From positions 175,919 through 239,918 of the forward strand of contig NZ_JAGGPT010000001.1 in the NCBI RefSeq assembly GCF_018613715.1: DNA of 64,000 bases, read 5' to 3'. Positions 37,160-45,738 of the stretch are shown here, piece by piece (within the stretch, counting starts at the first letter, position 1; every line of letters starts with the position of its first letter). The stretch comes from Chryseobacterium sp. ISL-6 (lineage in GTDB: Bacteria; Bacteroidota; Bacteroidia; Flavobacteriales; Weeksellaceae). A program made the position numbers and the translations under genes. The notes under the pieces were generated by a model, which had not been told where the DNA came from, ran no database searches, and saw only the letters and a program-made list of their open reading frames with translations.

Positions 37160-37230
37160 AAAGTGGTATATTTATTTTATGATATAAATTTAAAAAAAAC
37201 AGATCACTTTACAAAAGATTAATTGAATGC

Positions 37231-37686
37231 ATGATGAAAGAAAAAGTATATAGTGTTGATAATTATTTGGATATGACTATCATTGAAGGAATTGCTGACT
37301 TCAGTGGCCAACCTTACTATTATGCAAATATTTTTTCTGAAAAGGAGGATGACTGGACGGATGAATATCTATTAACGCCTTTATCAGAAGATATTTTTAA
37401 ACTGGGAAAAGAAATTTGGAATTATTGGCTCTATTGGTTGGATACGTCTAATGAAACGAAAATCCCGCATTCTGTTGAATATGCTAAAGAGAGAAAAATT
37501 AAATCTTTTGAAAGCTTGAATATAATAAATGGATCTAGTGAAGAGTGGGTAAAAGCAGAAAAAAATTATCAAAATCAACTTGTCTTTGATAATTATTTAA
37601 AACTTAATACCCCAAGAATAAAAGTGAAAGGTATATTTAGTGGAAAAATCGACGGGACAGAAACATTTGTAGAATGGGGTGATTAG
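37231..37686 (+). CDS. Unrecognised small cytosolic protein
   Basis: A 151-aa acidic protein, no signal peptide or membrane segment. The N-terminal part KVYSVDNYLDMTIIEGIADFSGQPYYYANIFSEKEDDWTDEYLLTPL recalls a widely scattered family of uncharacterised proteins with the pattern GIADF-x-G-x-P-H/Y-Y-Y. It continues with a Trp-rich helix (EIWNYWLYWLDT). No catalytic residues can be named. It is a single gene between the copper cluster and a convergent monooxygenase. The start could also be the second Met at 37234. Confidence 0.7.
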   Translation: MMKEKVYSVDNYLDMTIIEGIADFSGQPYYYANIFSEKEDDWTDEYLLTPLSEDIFKLGKEIWNYWLYWLDTSNETKIPHSVEYAKERKIKSFESLNIINGSSEEWVKAEKNYQNQLVFDNYLKLNTPRIKVKGIFSGKIDGTETFVEWGD

Positions 37687-37707
37687 GATCATATGATGAC
37701 TAATTCG

Positions 37708-38826
37708 TTACATTTCCAGCGTCGCTATTTTTTCAATCATTTTTTTGTTGATACTTTCAGGGATAATACCTATTAAAAAATTACGGAGAGAGGTTCCATA
37801 TTGCCATTGTGAAATGTTTCCAACCTGTCGGCTTGTACTGACAATATAATCTACTTTTTTTCTTCTTATTTTTTGAAAGTCTTCAAAAACAGAATTGAAA
37901 TTTTTACTCTTTTCTAATAATTTACCAATAATGTAAGCATCTTCTATTGCCTGGCAAGCTCCCTGACCCATATTAGGAGTCGTTGCGTGCGCAGAATCAC
38001 CAATGAGGCATAAGTTGTCTGAATGCCATTTTGGGATGGGAGAAAGGTCTGTAATGTCGTTGAAAATAATATTTTTAGGATCTGTTGCTTCTAAAATTTT
38101 AATAACTAAAGGATCAAAATCGCTATAAGTAGAAAGCAGATCAGTATCCGGGTTCAGATTTTTGTCTTTGATCACTGCATACCAATAGACTTTTTTATCT
38201 GATATTCTTACAAAGCCAAAGCGTTTACCAACTCCCCATGTCTCAAGGGCTTCCTGATTATATTTTTCCGGTAATTCAAAATCGACCAGTCCACGCCAGC
38301 ATTTTTGTTTTGTATCCCGGATTGTTCCTGTTTTTAGAATTTGATTACGAATGTTTGATTTAATTCCATCAGCGCCAAAAACAACAGTACTTTCTATTTC
38401 CTCTCTATTTTCAAAATGGAGATGGTAATTTTCTTTTTTTATAATTTGTTTTAAGTTATAATTGAGCTGAATGTTTTCAATACCCATGTTTTCAGCGAGA
38501 ATTCTCTGTAATTCTGCTCTGTGAATCGCCACATTACATGAATTAAATTTCTTTTCAAATTCAAGGCTATTGGTATCAGAAATAGGTTTTAGATATTGAT
38601 TGGTAATCGATATTTTATGGATTTTATTACCGGCTTCTTCAATTTTCTGTTTTAATCCCAACTGATCAAAAACCTGCATGGCATTCATAGCCATCATAAT
38701 TCCGGCCCCCACTGGTTTTATTTCCGGTACAGAATCATAGATACTAAAATCCATATGTTGCTGTTTTAGGATATTTCCAAGTGTTAAACCGCCAATTCCG
38801 GCTCCAATTATTGAAATAGAATTCAT
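37708..38826 (-). CDS. FAD-dependent monooxygenase (aromatic hydroxylase / TetX-like group)
   Basis: A 372-aa class A flavoprotein monooxygenase. The FAD dinucleotide fold GAGIGGLTLGN lies at 8-18, the DG motif GADGIKSNIR at 151-160, and the second FAD motif GDSAHATTPNMGQG at 276-289. The family hydroxylates aromatic or polycyclic substrates with NAD(P)H and O2, and includes salicylate hydroxylases and TetX. The substrate cannot be predicted, and no resistance claim is made. The GNAT gene ends 33 bases upstream, so the two probably share a transcript. Confidence 0.88.
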   Translation of the reverse strand: MNSISIIGAGIGGLTLGNILKQQHMDFSIYDSVPEIKPVGAGIMMAMNAMQVFDQLGLKQKIEEAGNKIHKISITNQYLKPISDTNSLEFEKKFNSCNVAIHRAELQRILAENMGIENIQLNYNLKQIIKKENYHLHFENREEIESTVVFGADGIKSNIRNQILKTGTIRDTKQKCWRGLVDFELPEKYNQEALETWGVGKRFGFVRISDKKVYWYAVIKDKNLNPDTDLLSTYSDFDPLVIKILEATDPKNIIFNDITDLSPIPKWHSDNLCLIGDSAHATTPNMGQGACQAIEDAYIIGKLLEKSKNFNSVFEDFQKIRRKKVDYIVSTSRQVGNISQWQYGTSLRNFLIGIIPESINKKMIEKIATLEM

Positions 38827-38859
38827 AAGCAGATGAAGTTGTTAATTTGAAAGTTTGTT

Positions 38860-39369
38860 TTACATCGTCAGAATGTAATTTTCTGATACTTTTGTGAAGC
38901 CATATTTTTCAAAGAAATGATGTGCTCCTTTATTATCTATCCCACTTTCTAAAAGAATAAAGCTGACATTCCAATTTTTAGATTCCTGAATGGCATTTTC
39001 CAGTAAAGCACTTCCAATAGATTGTCCACGGAAAGCATTATTCAACAGCATATCTTCTAAAACAGCATATTTTTTAAAACCACTGTAGATCACATTAAAT
39101 ACCAACATTCCAATGATGTTGCCATCATTATTTTCTGCAATTAAAATTTCTAATTTTGAGGAAGAAGAATCTTCTGAGTTAAAATCGGTAGTAAGCTGGT
39201 CTGTTAGTATAGACTCAAGATTTGAACTCCATTCGTGAGTATTTTCAGCTCGGCCGGATATTATTTCTCCGTGCGAAATATAAGATTCTGTTTTATGGGT
39301 AATAAAAAAATCTACTAATTCCTTAACACGGCTTTTATCATTGAGCCATTGAGTGGTATATTGCATCAT
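38860..39369 (-). CDS. GNAT-family N-acetyltransferase
   Basis: A 169-aa single-domain GNAT. The acetyl-CoA-binding loop is visible as LLNNAFRGQSIGSALLENAIQ (R-G-x-x-I-G-x-A pattern, motif A). Strand-helix elements LEILIAENNDGNIIGMLVF and VSFILLESGIDNKGAHHFFEKYGF follow the fold. The acceptor is unknown. It is flanked on the minus strand by a lipoprotein gene (29 bases upstream) and the monooxygenase (33 bases downstream), suggesting a small operon without an obvious common theme. Confidence 0.88.
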   Translation of the reverse strand: MMQYTTQWLNDKSRVKELVDFFITHKTESYISHGEIISGRAENTHEWSSNLESILTDQLTTDFNSEDSSSSKLEILIAENNDGNIIGMLVFNVIYSGFKKYAVLEDMLLNNAFRGQSIGSALLENAIQESKNWNVSFILLESGIDNKGAHHFFEKYGFTKVSENYILTM

Positions 39370-39397
39370 TGTGACTTTTATAGACTTTTATTTTGAA

Positions 39398-39991
39398 TTA
39401 TTTCAAATTTTTTAATTCGGTCAATAGTTTATTTTGTTTGTTGATGAAGCTATTTAAATGATCTGGCTTCAAAGGATGTGCATTCTGATATTTTTCAATT
39501 TCAGGAAGTGTTTTATTGACTTTAAAAACGGTGTATAAATCATTCATTTTCTTTTCATTGGTATTCACCTGATTGATTAAGTCCTTGATGTTTTTAACTT
39601 TTGAAAAGTATGTATCGGAGCTTGCTTTAATAGATTTTGTGATTTCCTTTTTCATCAGGGAATCGCTTATTGAACTGGTATGATATTCAGCATCGCGATA
39701 ATAGGATTCAGATTTATCAAAGACTTTTTTATATTCGAAGATAACTTTACCTGCTTCCTGATTGATGCTTTTTATTTTATCATCCAGTGCCTGAAGGTTT
39801 TTATCGTTTTTAATAAGTTCAGAATAAATCTGATCGATCATATCTTCACTCCGTCCACTTTTAAATGAACCTGATACAGAAGATTCTGCATTATCTACAA
39901 CATTATCCGGGATAGGAGTGTTTTCAGACTTATTTTCTGTACAGGAAAATAAAAATAAAACCAGCGCAGAGGTTAATAGTATTTTTTTCAT
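39398..39991 (-). CDS. Unrecognised coiled-coil-rich lipoprotein
   Basis: A 197-aa protein when started at the ATG at 39991 (MKKILLTSALVLFLFSC), which gives a tidy lipoprotein signal with the acylated Cys in LFSC. An alternative ATG at 40000 adds only MVI. The mature part is highly charged and helical: QIYSELIKNDKNLQALDDKIKSINQEAGKVIFEYKKVFDKSE and later NQVNTNEKKMNDLYTVFK suggest coiled coils. No domain is recognised; it is presumably anchored to a membrane in the periplasm. It heads the run lipoprotein-GNAT-monooxygenase. Confidence 0.68.
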   Translation of the reverse strand: MKKILLTSALVLFLFSCTENKSENTPIPDNVVDNAESSVSGSFKSGRSEDMIDQIYSELIKNDKNLQALDDKIKSINQEAGKVIFEYKKVFDKSESYYRDAEYHTSSISDSLMKKEITKSIKASSDTYFSKVKNIKDLINQVNTNEKKMNDLYTVFKVNKTLPEIEKYQNAHPLKPDHLNSFINKQNKLLTELKNLK

Positions 39992-40096
39992 AATTACCAT
40001 TTATAAGTATTAAAAATAAGCAAATAAAATAGATTTTTACTGATGATCAAGCTGATATTCATCGGGCTCAATAACTTATAATTTCACTGCCATTAG

Positions 40097-40186
40097 GACT
40101 GTCATTTCGACTATGGGAGAATCCATTAATAATTTATCTTTTTTTGAGATTCTTCATTCCCCTTACGCTTCATTCTGAATGACAAA
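40097..40186. repeat. Dispersed inverted-repeat element (tgtcattt ... gaatgaca)
   Basis: The element starts tgtcatttcga and ends gaatgaca (40177-40184), with inner partly complementary segments (gagaatc and gagattctt). Its look is that of the small palindromic repeats found in many intergenic spacers of Bacteroidota genomes. It lies between the lipoprotein gene and the primary sigma factor terminator. Only one copy was seen in this window. Confidence 0.55.
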
Positions 40187-40229
40187 TTTTATGATTATTT
40201 AATTAGTTGAAGATGTAATATAAAGATAA

Positions 40230-40260
40230 AAAAAACGGAGTCTGAAAAATCAAACTCCGC
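40230..40260 (-). terminator. Terminator of the primary sigma factor gene
   Basis: Arms cggagt (40236-40241) and actccg (40254-40259) are followed on the minus strand by a run of T (aaaaaaaa at 40228-40235 on plus). Confidence 0.85.
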
Positions 40261-40281
40261 TAATTAATTATTTAGGCTAAA

Positions 40282-41148
40282 TTATTTACCTAGGTAAGAT
40301 TTCAAAATCTTACTTCTTGTATTATGTTTTAGTCTTTTGATTGCTTTTTCTTTGATCTGACGAACTCTTTCTCTCGTTAGGTCAAAAGTTTCACCAATTT
40401 CTTCCAAAGTCATTGGATGTTTTCCGTTTAATCCGAAGTACAATCTTACAAGATCTGCTTCTCTTGGAGTTAAAGTATTCAATGCTCTTTCGATCTCAAT
40501 TTGAAGAGATTCAAGCATTAGATCTTTATCAGGACTTGGAGATTCTCCAGAACGTAATACATCATAAAGATTAGAATCTTCACCTTCTACTAAAGGTGCA
40601 TCCATAGACAAGTGTCTACCGGAGTTTTTCATAGATTCTTTAATGTCTTCTTCACTCATGTCAAGAACTTCAGCCAATTCTTCCGGAGAAGGTGGTCTTT
40701 CATTTTCCTGCTCAAGGTGAGCGTATGCTTTATTAATTTTGTTAATTGAGCCAATCTTGTTTAGTGGTAATCTTACAATTCTTGACTGTTCTGCCAAAGC
40801 CTGTAAAATTGATTGACGAATCCACCAAACTGCGTAAGAGATAAATTTGAAACCTCTGGTCTCATCATATCTTTTTGCAGCTTTCATAAGTCCTAAGTTA
40901 CCTTCATTGATCAAATCGGGTAAAGAAAGACCTTGGTTTTGATATTGTTTAGATACAGAAACTACGAAACGAAGGTTGGCTTTGATTAATTTTTCCAATG
41001 CGGCTCTGTCACCTGCACGAATTTTCTGTGCCAAATCTACTTCTTCGTCTGCAGTAATCAATTCTACCTTACCAATTTCCTGCAAATACTTGTCTAGTGA
41101 AGCAGTTTCCCTGTTGGTTACCTGCTTAGTAATTTTTAACTGTCTCAT
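40282..41148 (-). CDS. rpoD: Primary sigma factor, sigma-70 family
   Basis: A 288-aa short-form housekeeping sigma factor typical of Bacteroidota, lacking region 1.1 and the non-conserved insert. Region 1.2 is in [27 protein letters not shown]. Region 2 includes [42 protein letters not shown] and [15 protein letters not shown] (-10 recognition and melting). Region 3 is in [18 protein letters not shown], and region 4 ends [28 protein letters not shown] (helix-turn-helix for the -33 element). Its product should read the TAnnTTTG promoters listed here. It is often called sigA in this phylum. Confidence 0.96.
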   Translation of the reverse strand: MRQLKITKQVTNRETASLDKYLQEIGKVELITADEEVDLAQKIRAGDRAALEKLIKANLRFVVSVSKQYQNQGLSLPDLINEGNLGLMKAAKRYDETRGFKFISYAVWWIRQSILQALAEQSRIVRLPLNKIGSINKINKAYAHLEQENERPPSPEELAEVLDMSEEDIKESMKNSGRHLSMDAPLVEGEDSNLYDVLRSGESPSPDKDLMLESLQIEIERALNTLTPREADLVRLYFGLNGKHPMTLEEIGETFDLTRERVRQIKEKAIKRLKHNTRSKILKSYLGK

Positions 41149-41257
41149 TTATTTTATCCTCAAACTAGAGTTACTATATATTATACGCTTGAAGAGGTTA
41201 AAAGGTTACACTAGTTTTAATTTTTTTTAAACTTAAGCTGAATTTTATGAAAACAAA

Positions 41258-41284
41258 AAAGGCAAAACCGAAGTTCTGCCTGTA
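41258..41284 (-). terminator. Terminator after the S1/P1 nuclease gene
   Basis: The arms aggcaaaac (41260-41268) and gttctgcct (41273-41281) have one mismatch and a 4-base cgaa loop. On the minus strand a T-rich tract follows. Confidence 0.75.
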
Positions 41285-41358
41285 TTTTTATGATAGCTGA
41301 TCATGAATGTTGGTTTCAATTTGATGTTAACATAAACTGAGATCCATTAATCTTTCAA

Positions 41359-42150
41359 TTAAAATAAATCATTCAATAGTTTTGCTAGTCTTAAACCTCC
41401 GTAAAGAAGCTGTCTTTCTAATGTATCATTAAATTTATACTGATAATCGAAAGATAAATTTGAACCATCAGGAGTTTGTGCATAGATTTTATTGGCAATT
41501 TTATGAGAATCATATAACCAATCTTCTAATGTTCCGTATTGGATCTGCTTTACTTCATCCTTAGATTTAATATCCAATAACCTTGAATATTCCGTATAGC
41601 TGTATTTTTGAGAATCTACTAATTTCCCGTCCCATACTGAATGTAAGTTTGTTTTATCTCCAAAATAAGTTACATTGATTTTGTTGCCTCCTAAATCTTC
41701 AGCTCTTCCGACATGCAAAGGCTGTGCAAGATCTCCCATTATATGAATAAGGAATACCAAAGCAATTTTTCTGTCTTTTTCAGATGTTTTTTCATCTTTT
41801 ACCTGTGCAGATAATGTTTTTACCTGAGAATAAAGACTTGGACCTGCCTGAGCTTTTAAATTTTGCTCAAATGTTTTAAAATCAGCTTGCGGCGCTATAT
41901 TTACATAATGCCATGCTGAAGCCTGTTTCCAAACGCCTGTGGTATCAGATTTAATAAAATCCGGCCAGTTTGCCCAATAAGCAAGACGTTCCTGACCCAT
42001 TATTTTTCTGATTTCCCTTCTTGCTTTTCCGGAAAGATGGTTTTCTGCGATTTCTGCAATAATTCTGTGCCCCGTTAATCCCCATGCAAATGAATAAAGA
42101 GAAGAGGAGATGAATGCTAAAATTAAAATTTTAGAATAAATACTTTTCAT
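41359..42150 (-). CDS. S1/P1-type exported nuclease
   Basis: A 263-aa protein from the ATG at 42150, with signal peptide ending SFA so that mature residue 1 is Trp23. In S1/P1 nucleases the N-terminal Trp is itself a zinc ligand. The other trinuclear zinc ligands are visible: His28 in WGLTGHR, His81 (WHYVN), Asp/His in FLIHIMGDLAQPLHVG (His136, Asp140, His146) and His170/Asp174 in NLHSVWDGKL. It cleaves single-stranded nucleic acids outside the cell or in the periplasm. An upstream ATG at 42168 lies only 5 bases from the -7 box at 42173, so the start at 42150 is preferred. Confidence 0.92.
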   Translation of the reverse strand: MKSIYSKILILAFISSSLYSFAWGLTGHRIIAEIAENHLSGKARREIRKIMGQERLAYWANWPDFIKSDTTGVWKQASAWHYVNIAPQADFKTFEQNLKAQAGPSLYSQVKTLSAQVKDEKTSEKDRKIALVFLIHIMGDLAQPLHVGRAEDLGGNKINVTYFGDKTNLHSVWDGKLVDSQKYSYTEYSRLLDIKSKDEVKQIQYGTLEDWLYDSHKIANKIYAQTPDGSNLSFDYQYKFNDTLERQLLYGGLRLAKLLNDLF

Positions 42151-42172
42151 TGTAAATAACATTTTCAATCTG

Positions 42173-42180
42173 CAAAGATA
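42173..42180 (-). promoter_or_regulatory. -7 promoter box for the nuclease gene (TATCTTTG on minus)
   Basis: The plus strand CAAAGATA is the complement of a perfect TAnnTTTG, 22 bases from the preferred ATG at 42150. Confidence 0.6.
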
Positions 42181-42480
42181 AACCAGCTTTTTATAAGTAG
42201 AGATAAAAAAGATTAATTTCTTATGAGAAAGAGATTAATAAAATTTAATTTAAATAAAGGAAGGAAACATTTGTTTAAATAGATCAGTATGATAGAATGT
42301 TTTCCGATATTATAGATGATTTTATATTAAGCTGTATCTTAATAAAGCATCTTATTATGTTTTTTAAGTAGTAAAGTGTACAAGTATAGTATATCAATGT
42401 TTTTTATTCCTTAATTTTTATCTACATCTGCCTTTGATTATACAAAAATTTTATATTTTTACTCCTACTAATAATGATAT

Positions 42481-42488
42481 TATCTTTG
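42481..42488 (+). promoter_or_regulatory. -7 promoter box, T6SS operon (TATCTTTG)
   Basis: A perfect TAnnTTTG, 79 bases before the tssG ATG. No good -33 was found. Confidence 0.45.
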
Positions 42489-42567
42489 AAATGTAAAAAT
42501 TATATAATATTTTTTTTCCATCTCATGAGATATATTATCTTTACAAGTCATAATCACGGGAAACACT

Positions 42568-43509
42568 ATGTATGAGAATAATATTGTAGATATGCATTAC
42601 AATAAACTGCAGACCGATTTTAAAGCTGAATCGGTAGCAGTTAATCTTTTGAAATATCACAGATCAGTAAGCAATATTTTCATTGACCGAATTGGAATCA
42701 ATGACAGGGCTTATTTAAAAGATATCAAGAGTATTTCGAGCAATTATTTAGGATTTGATGAAGAAGTATTTACGATAGAGACTTATAGAGAGGGGATCTA
42801 TGATTATCTTCCGGAAGGCTTATTTCATCCACCATCATTAAGTACTACGAGAAAGAACGTAGAGGGTGTTGTTAAGGAAATCCGTAAACAAAAAAAAGTA
42901 GAGGAAGACGCGAGAAAATTTTTTCGTCCCTTCGAATTAGAGATATTTTTTACAGAGATCAGCGCTTTATCAAAAGAGTTTGATTTTGAAGTTTCCAGTG
43001 ATACCGATACATTGCTTGAAACCATTACTGAACTTTGGCCTATTGTAAAACAACTTGACCAGAAAAATGCGTACATCTTTATGCACATCCTACCTTTTTT
43101 TCATCAGATTCGTGGTGATAAAAGATGGTTTGAAAGATGTCTAACTGCTTTTTTGCGTGTTCCGGTAGAAATAACCTTTACTCCAAATGTCATTGATGAT
43201 ATTGAAGAAAATGATGATTCAATGTTATTGGGGAATTCAAGATTAGGGGTTACCTACATTCCAAGTGGCAGACACATGGATGGACAGCGAAATTGGGTGG
43301 TCAATATAGGACCTATTCCTTATGAAAATATGAAAATGTATATTCCTGGACATCCTTTCAGAAAAGTGCTTCAGGCTTTATATGATTATTTCCTTCCTGT
43401 GACAGTAGATATACATGAGAATTTTATAACAGAGAAACAAGAATATTCGTTTAAGCTGGAAGATGATGAAAGAAATGCGAACCGCCTTGGATACTCTACC
43501 TTTCTGTAA
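42568..43509 (+). CDS. tssG: Type VI secretion baseplate subunit TssG
   Basis: A 313-aa cytosolic baseplate wedge protein. The C-terminal third carries the TssG pattern: RLGVTYIPSGRHMDGQRNWVVNIGPIPYENMKMYIPGHPFRKVLQALYDYF and the terminal RLGYSTFL. These correspond to the LG-x-R-x-W-D-x-Q-x-K-F-x-I-x-LGP, Y-x-x-x-LPG and RLG(W/Y)(S/T)(T/S)(W/F)L blocks of TssG in other systems. TssG joins TssF, TssE and TssK in the baseplate from which the contractile sheath fires. It is first in a three-gene operon with tssN (54-base gap) and tssK (25-base gap). Confidence 0.85.
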   Translation: MYENNIVDMHYNKLQTDFKAESVAVNLLKYHRSVSNIFIDRIGINDRAYLKDIKSISSNYLGFDEEVFTIETYREGIYDYLPEGLFHPPSLSTTRKNVEGVVKEIRKQKKVEEDARKFFRPFELEIFFTEISALSKEFDFEVSSDTDTLLETITELWPIVKQLDQKNAYIFMHILPFFHQIRGDKRWFERCLTAFLRVPVEITFTPNVIDDIEENDDSMLLGNSRLGVTYIPSGRHMDGQRNWVVNIGPIPYENMKMYIPGHPFRKVLQALYDYFLPVTVDIHENFITEKQEYSFKLEDDERNANRLGYSTFL

Positions 43510-43563
43510 AATATTTTACTATATTTACAAGCACCAATACATTATAAATTTGAAAAACGACCA

Positions 43564-44466
43564 ATGGAAATTTCTTCAGTAAAAGGAATCTTTTTAAGAT
43601 ATATTTTAATGCCTTTAATAGCAGTTATTATGATGATTATACTAGGTGTAATCAGACGAAATAAACCTGCTATAAAAATTAAGGTCATCATCATTTATGT
43701 TCTGCTATGCAGTTTATGTTTAGCCTTACCTGGTTTTTTTGGATTTGCCGGGAATTTATTTAATCCTTACTGGTATCTTATTGCACAAATCGTCTATCTG
43801 ATTTTTGGTATTATCCATGTAAATTTGTTAGACAGGTATTTTAAAAAACATATTGAATCTGTGCCAATGAGTATATTATTTGAATCTATACTTTCATTGA
43901 CGTGTATTGCTTTTGGAGGGTATCTCTTTGTACTTCTGTTCAAATGGATGAGTGTGGGAACAGGGTATCCGGTAATGTCGGCGACGAGTGTAATTATATT
44001 TCTTGTTCCGATGGTATTTCATTACTGTTATGTTCAGTTTATCAGTATTCCGGTTGATATTTATAAAACATGGCGTTATTCTCCGGATCAGAGGCTTCCT
44101 GATTTTGAAGGCGCGGATTTTGATAGACTCATGGTATTGAATGTAGAACTGAGTAAAAATTTGGAAGATGCCAACAGATTTAGAATTAAAGCTAAAACAC
44201 TCCCAACAGGGGTAACTTTTGGGGACTGGTTCTATAGAGTGGTGGATGACTACAATCATAAAAACCCTAAGTCGATCATTCATCTTACAGACGAAGAAAG
44301 AGAATCCTATTATTGGATCTTCTATACCAAAAAATCGTTTTTCAGTTTCAGAAAGTATATTGATTTTGACCAGGATATCATGGCAAATGGAATTTCTGAA
44401 AATGAAGTCGTTATTTGTAAAAGAGTTATTCAGCATGAAGAAGAAGGAATAACAAGAAAATCATAA
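43564..44466 (+). CDS. tssN: Type VI secretion membrane protein TssN (T6SSiii-specific)
   Basis: A 300-aa protein with four to five hydrophobic helices in the first 165 residues (for example YILMPLIAVIMMIILGVI and VIIIYVLLCSLCLALPGFFG) and a soluble C-terminal domain from about 170 (WRYSPDQRLPDFEGADFDRLMVLNVELSKNLEDANRFRIKAK). This matches TssN, which occurs only in the Bacteroidota subtype iii T6SS and is thought to replace components of the classical TssJLM membrane complex. Its position between TssG and TssK baseplate genes supports the call. Confidence 0.85.
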   Translation: MEISSVKGIFLRYILMPLIAVIMMIILGVIRRNKPAIKIKVIIIYVLLCSLCLALPGFFGFAGNLFNPYWYLIAQIVYLIFGIIHVNLLDRYFKKHIESVPMSILFESILSLTCIAFGGYLFVLLFKWMSVGTGYPVMSATSVIIFLVPMVFHYCYVQFISIPVDIYKTWRYSPDQRLPDFEGADFDRLMVLNVELSKNLEDANRFRIKAKTLPTGVTFGDWFYRVVDDYNHKNPKSIIHLTDEERESYYWIFYTKKSFFSFRKYIDFDQDIMANGISENEVVICKRVIQHEEEGITRKS

Positions 44467-44491
44467 CCACACAAAATTTAAAGTATTTAAT

Positions 44492-45631
44492 ATGATACAG
44501 CCTATTAAACATTTTGCAATCAATTGGGTAGATGGGATGAAAGTTTCCCAGAGACACCTTAATGATCAGGATAATTTTTTAATTGATACCATTAGAGATT
44601 CCAATTCACTTGGAATTACTCCATATAATTATGGGCTTCTTCCCATTTCCAATGAGTTTACCGATAAAACAATATTTGATGTTCATAATACAGCAACGAA
44701 TGATGTTCAATTGGTGATCAAGCGTTGTAGTGCTGTTACATTGGCAGGCTACAGAATGGAGATGAGTGATAGGAGAGTGAGTGTAAAATCATTGGCAAAA
44801 TCGATGAATGAAGAGCAGGCCGATGGTGAATATTATATTTTAATTTCAGTTAATCCTTTTGATAAAGTACCTTTTGGGGATATTGATCCTGAGGAAATAC
44901 CTCCGCGTCATCCTAATGCACAGCCTAATTATCATATTGAATTACTTCCTGTTACTTCTTTAAACAGCAGCTATTCAGGAGGAAATTATCTGATCGTTGG
45001 GAAAGTAGATTTAAAAGGAAATATCGCACAGGTTAATTCTAATTTTATTCCGCCATGTACTTCTATTCAGAGTCACCCTGTTTTGGTTGATTATTATGGA
45101 AGCTTTGCAAAATCTATTGGAAATTTACAACAGTATGCTTTTAAGATCGTTCAGAAGGCATCTCATAAAAATCAGAATACAGCTTTAGCACAAAACGTTA
45201 AATTTTTGTGTAGTACCCTGATCAATACATTTGGCGATATGTATTTTCAATTTAGAAATGTCATTCCTTCGCAGCCACCTATATTTTTAATCGAATCTTT
45301 TGCTAAACTGGCACTTCGTTTATATAATACTACCCAAGTTTTAGTTCCTGCGGAATTGGAAGAGATGCTAAACTATAGTTTAGAATGGAGTGAAATAGCT
45401 CCTCATACCTTGCTTAATCAACTTTCAATTGTTGCTGAAACCAATTATGATCACCATAATTGTGGAGAGCCTTTACTGTACATTCAGCAGATGCTAAGAA
45501 GCTTGGAAACGATTTTCTCTAAACTAAGTGAACTGGATTATATCGGACAGAGAAAAGAAAATATTATTGTTAATGAACAGGAAGTATCTAATAATGCCAA
45601 TCCGAAAAGAGGTTGGAGTGTTTTAGATTAA
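44492..45631 (+). CDS. tssK: Type VI secretion baseplate subunit TssK
   Basis: A 379-aa baseplate-to-membrane-complex adaptor. The N-terminus KHFAINWVDGMKVSQRHLNDQDNFLIDTIRD corresponds to the W-x-(E/D)-GM-x-(L/V)-x-x-(Q/R)H-F/L opening of TssK. The shoulder domain follows, and the C-terminal helical head includes FIPPCTSIQSHPVLVDYYGSF, like the IPP-x-L block of the family. It is shorter than proteobacterial TssK (about 450 aa), as is usual for subtype iii. It is the last gene of the operon and is followed by a terminator. No tssB, tssC, hcp, vgrG, tssF or clpV is in this window. Confidence 0.88.
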   Translation: MIQPIKHFAINWVDGMKVSQRHLNDQDNFLIDTIRDSNSLGITPYNYGLLPISNEFTDKTIFDVHNTATNDVQLVIKRCSAVTLAGYRMEMSDRRVSVKSLAKSMNEEQADGEYYILISVNPFDKVPFGDIDPEEIPPRHPNAQPNYHIELLPVTSLNSSYSGGNYLIVGKVDLKGNIAQVNSNFIPPCTSIQSHPVLVDYYGSFAKSIGNLQQYAFKIVQKASHKNQNTALAQNVKFLCSTLINTFGDMYFQFRNVIPSQPPIFLIESFAKLALRLYNTTQVLVPAELEEMLNYSLEWSEIAPHTLLNQLSIVAETNYDHHNCGEPLLYIQQMLRSLETIFSKLSELDYIGQRKENIIVNEQEVSNNANPKRGWSVLD

Positions 45632-45653
45632 TCCAATACCATTTAAATATATT

Positions 45654-45678
45654 AAATCCCGTTTATCGGGATTTTTTT
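45654..45678 (+). terminator. Terminator of the T6SS operon
   Basis: Perfect 8-bp arms aaatcccg (45654-45661) and cgggattt (45667-45674) with a 5-base loop and T tract. Confidence 0.93.
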
Positions 45679-45694
45679 GTTTTAAGAAACAGAA

Positions 45695-45730
45695 CAAAAA
45701 AGACCTAACAATTTGTCAAGTCTTTTTTAT
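45695..45730 (-). terminator. Terminator of the metallo-beta-lactamase gene
   Basis: The arms aaaaaagac (45696-45704) and gtctttttt (45720-45728) flank a 15-base loop that can pair further inside. It lies 9 bases past the stop at 45739 on the minus strand. Confidence 0.8.
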
Positions 45731-45738
45731 TTTAAATT

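Larger units (their letters stand above)
42151..42567. other. Divergent intergenic region between nuclease and T6SS operon
   Basis: These 417 AT-rich bases have no credible coding frame. The region holds the nuclease -7 box near its left end and a T6SS-side -7 box at 42481. A near-match TATCTTTA lies about 30 bases before the tssG start. No other structure was recognised. Confidence 0.6.
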
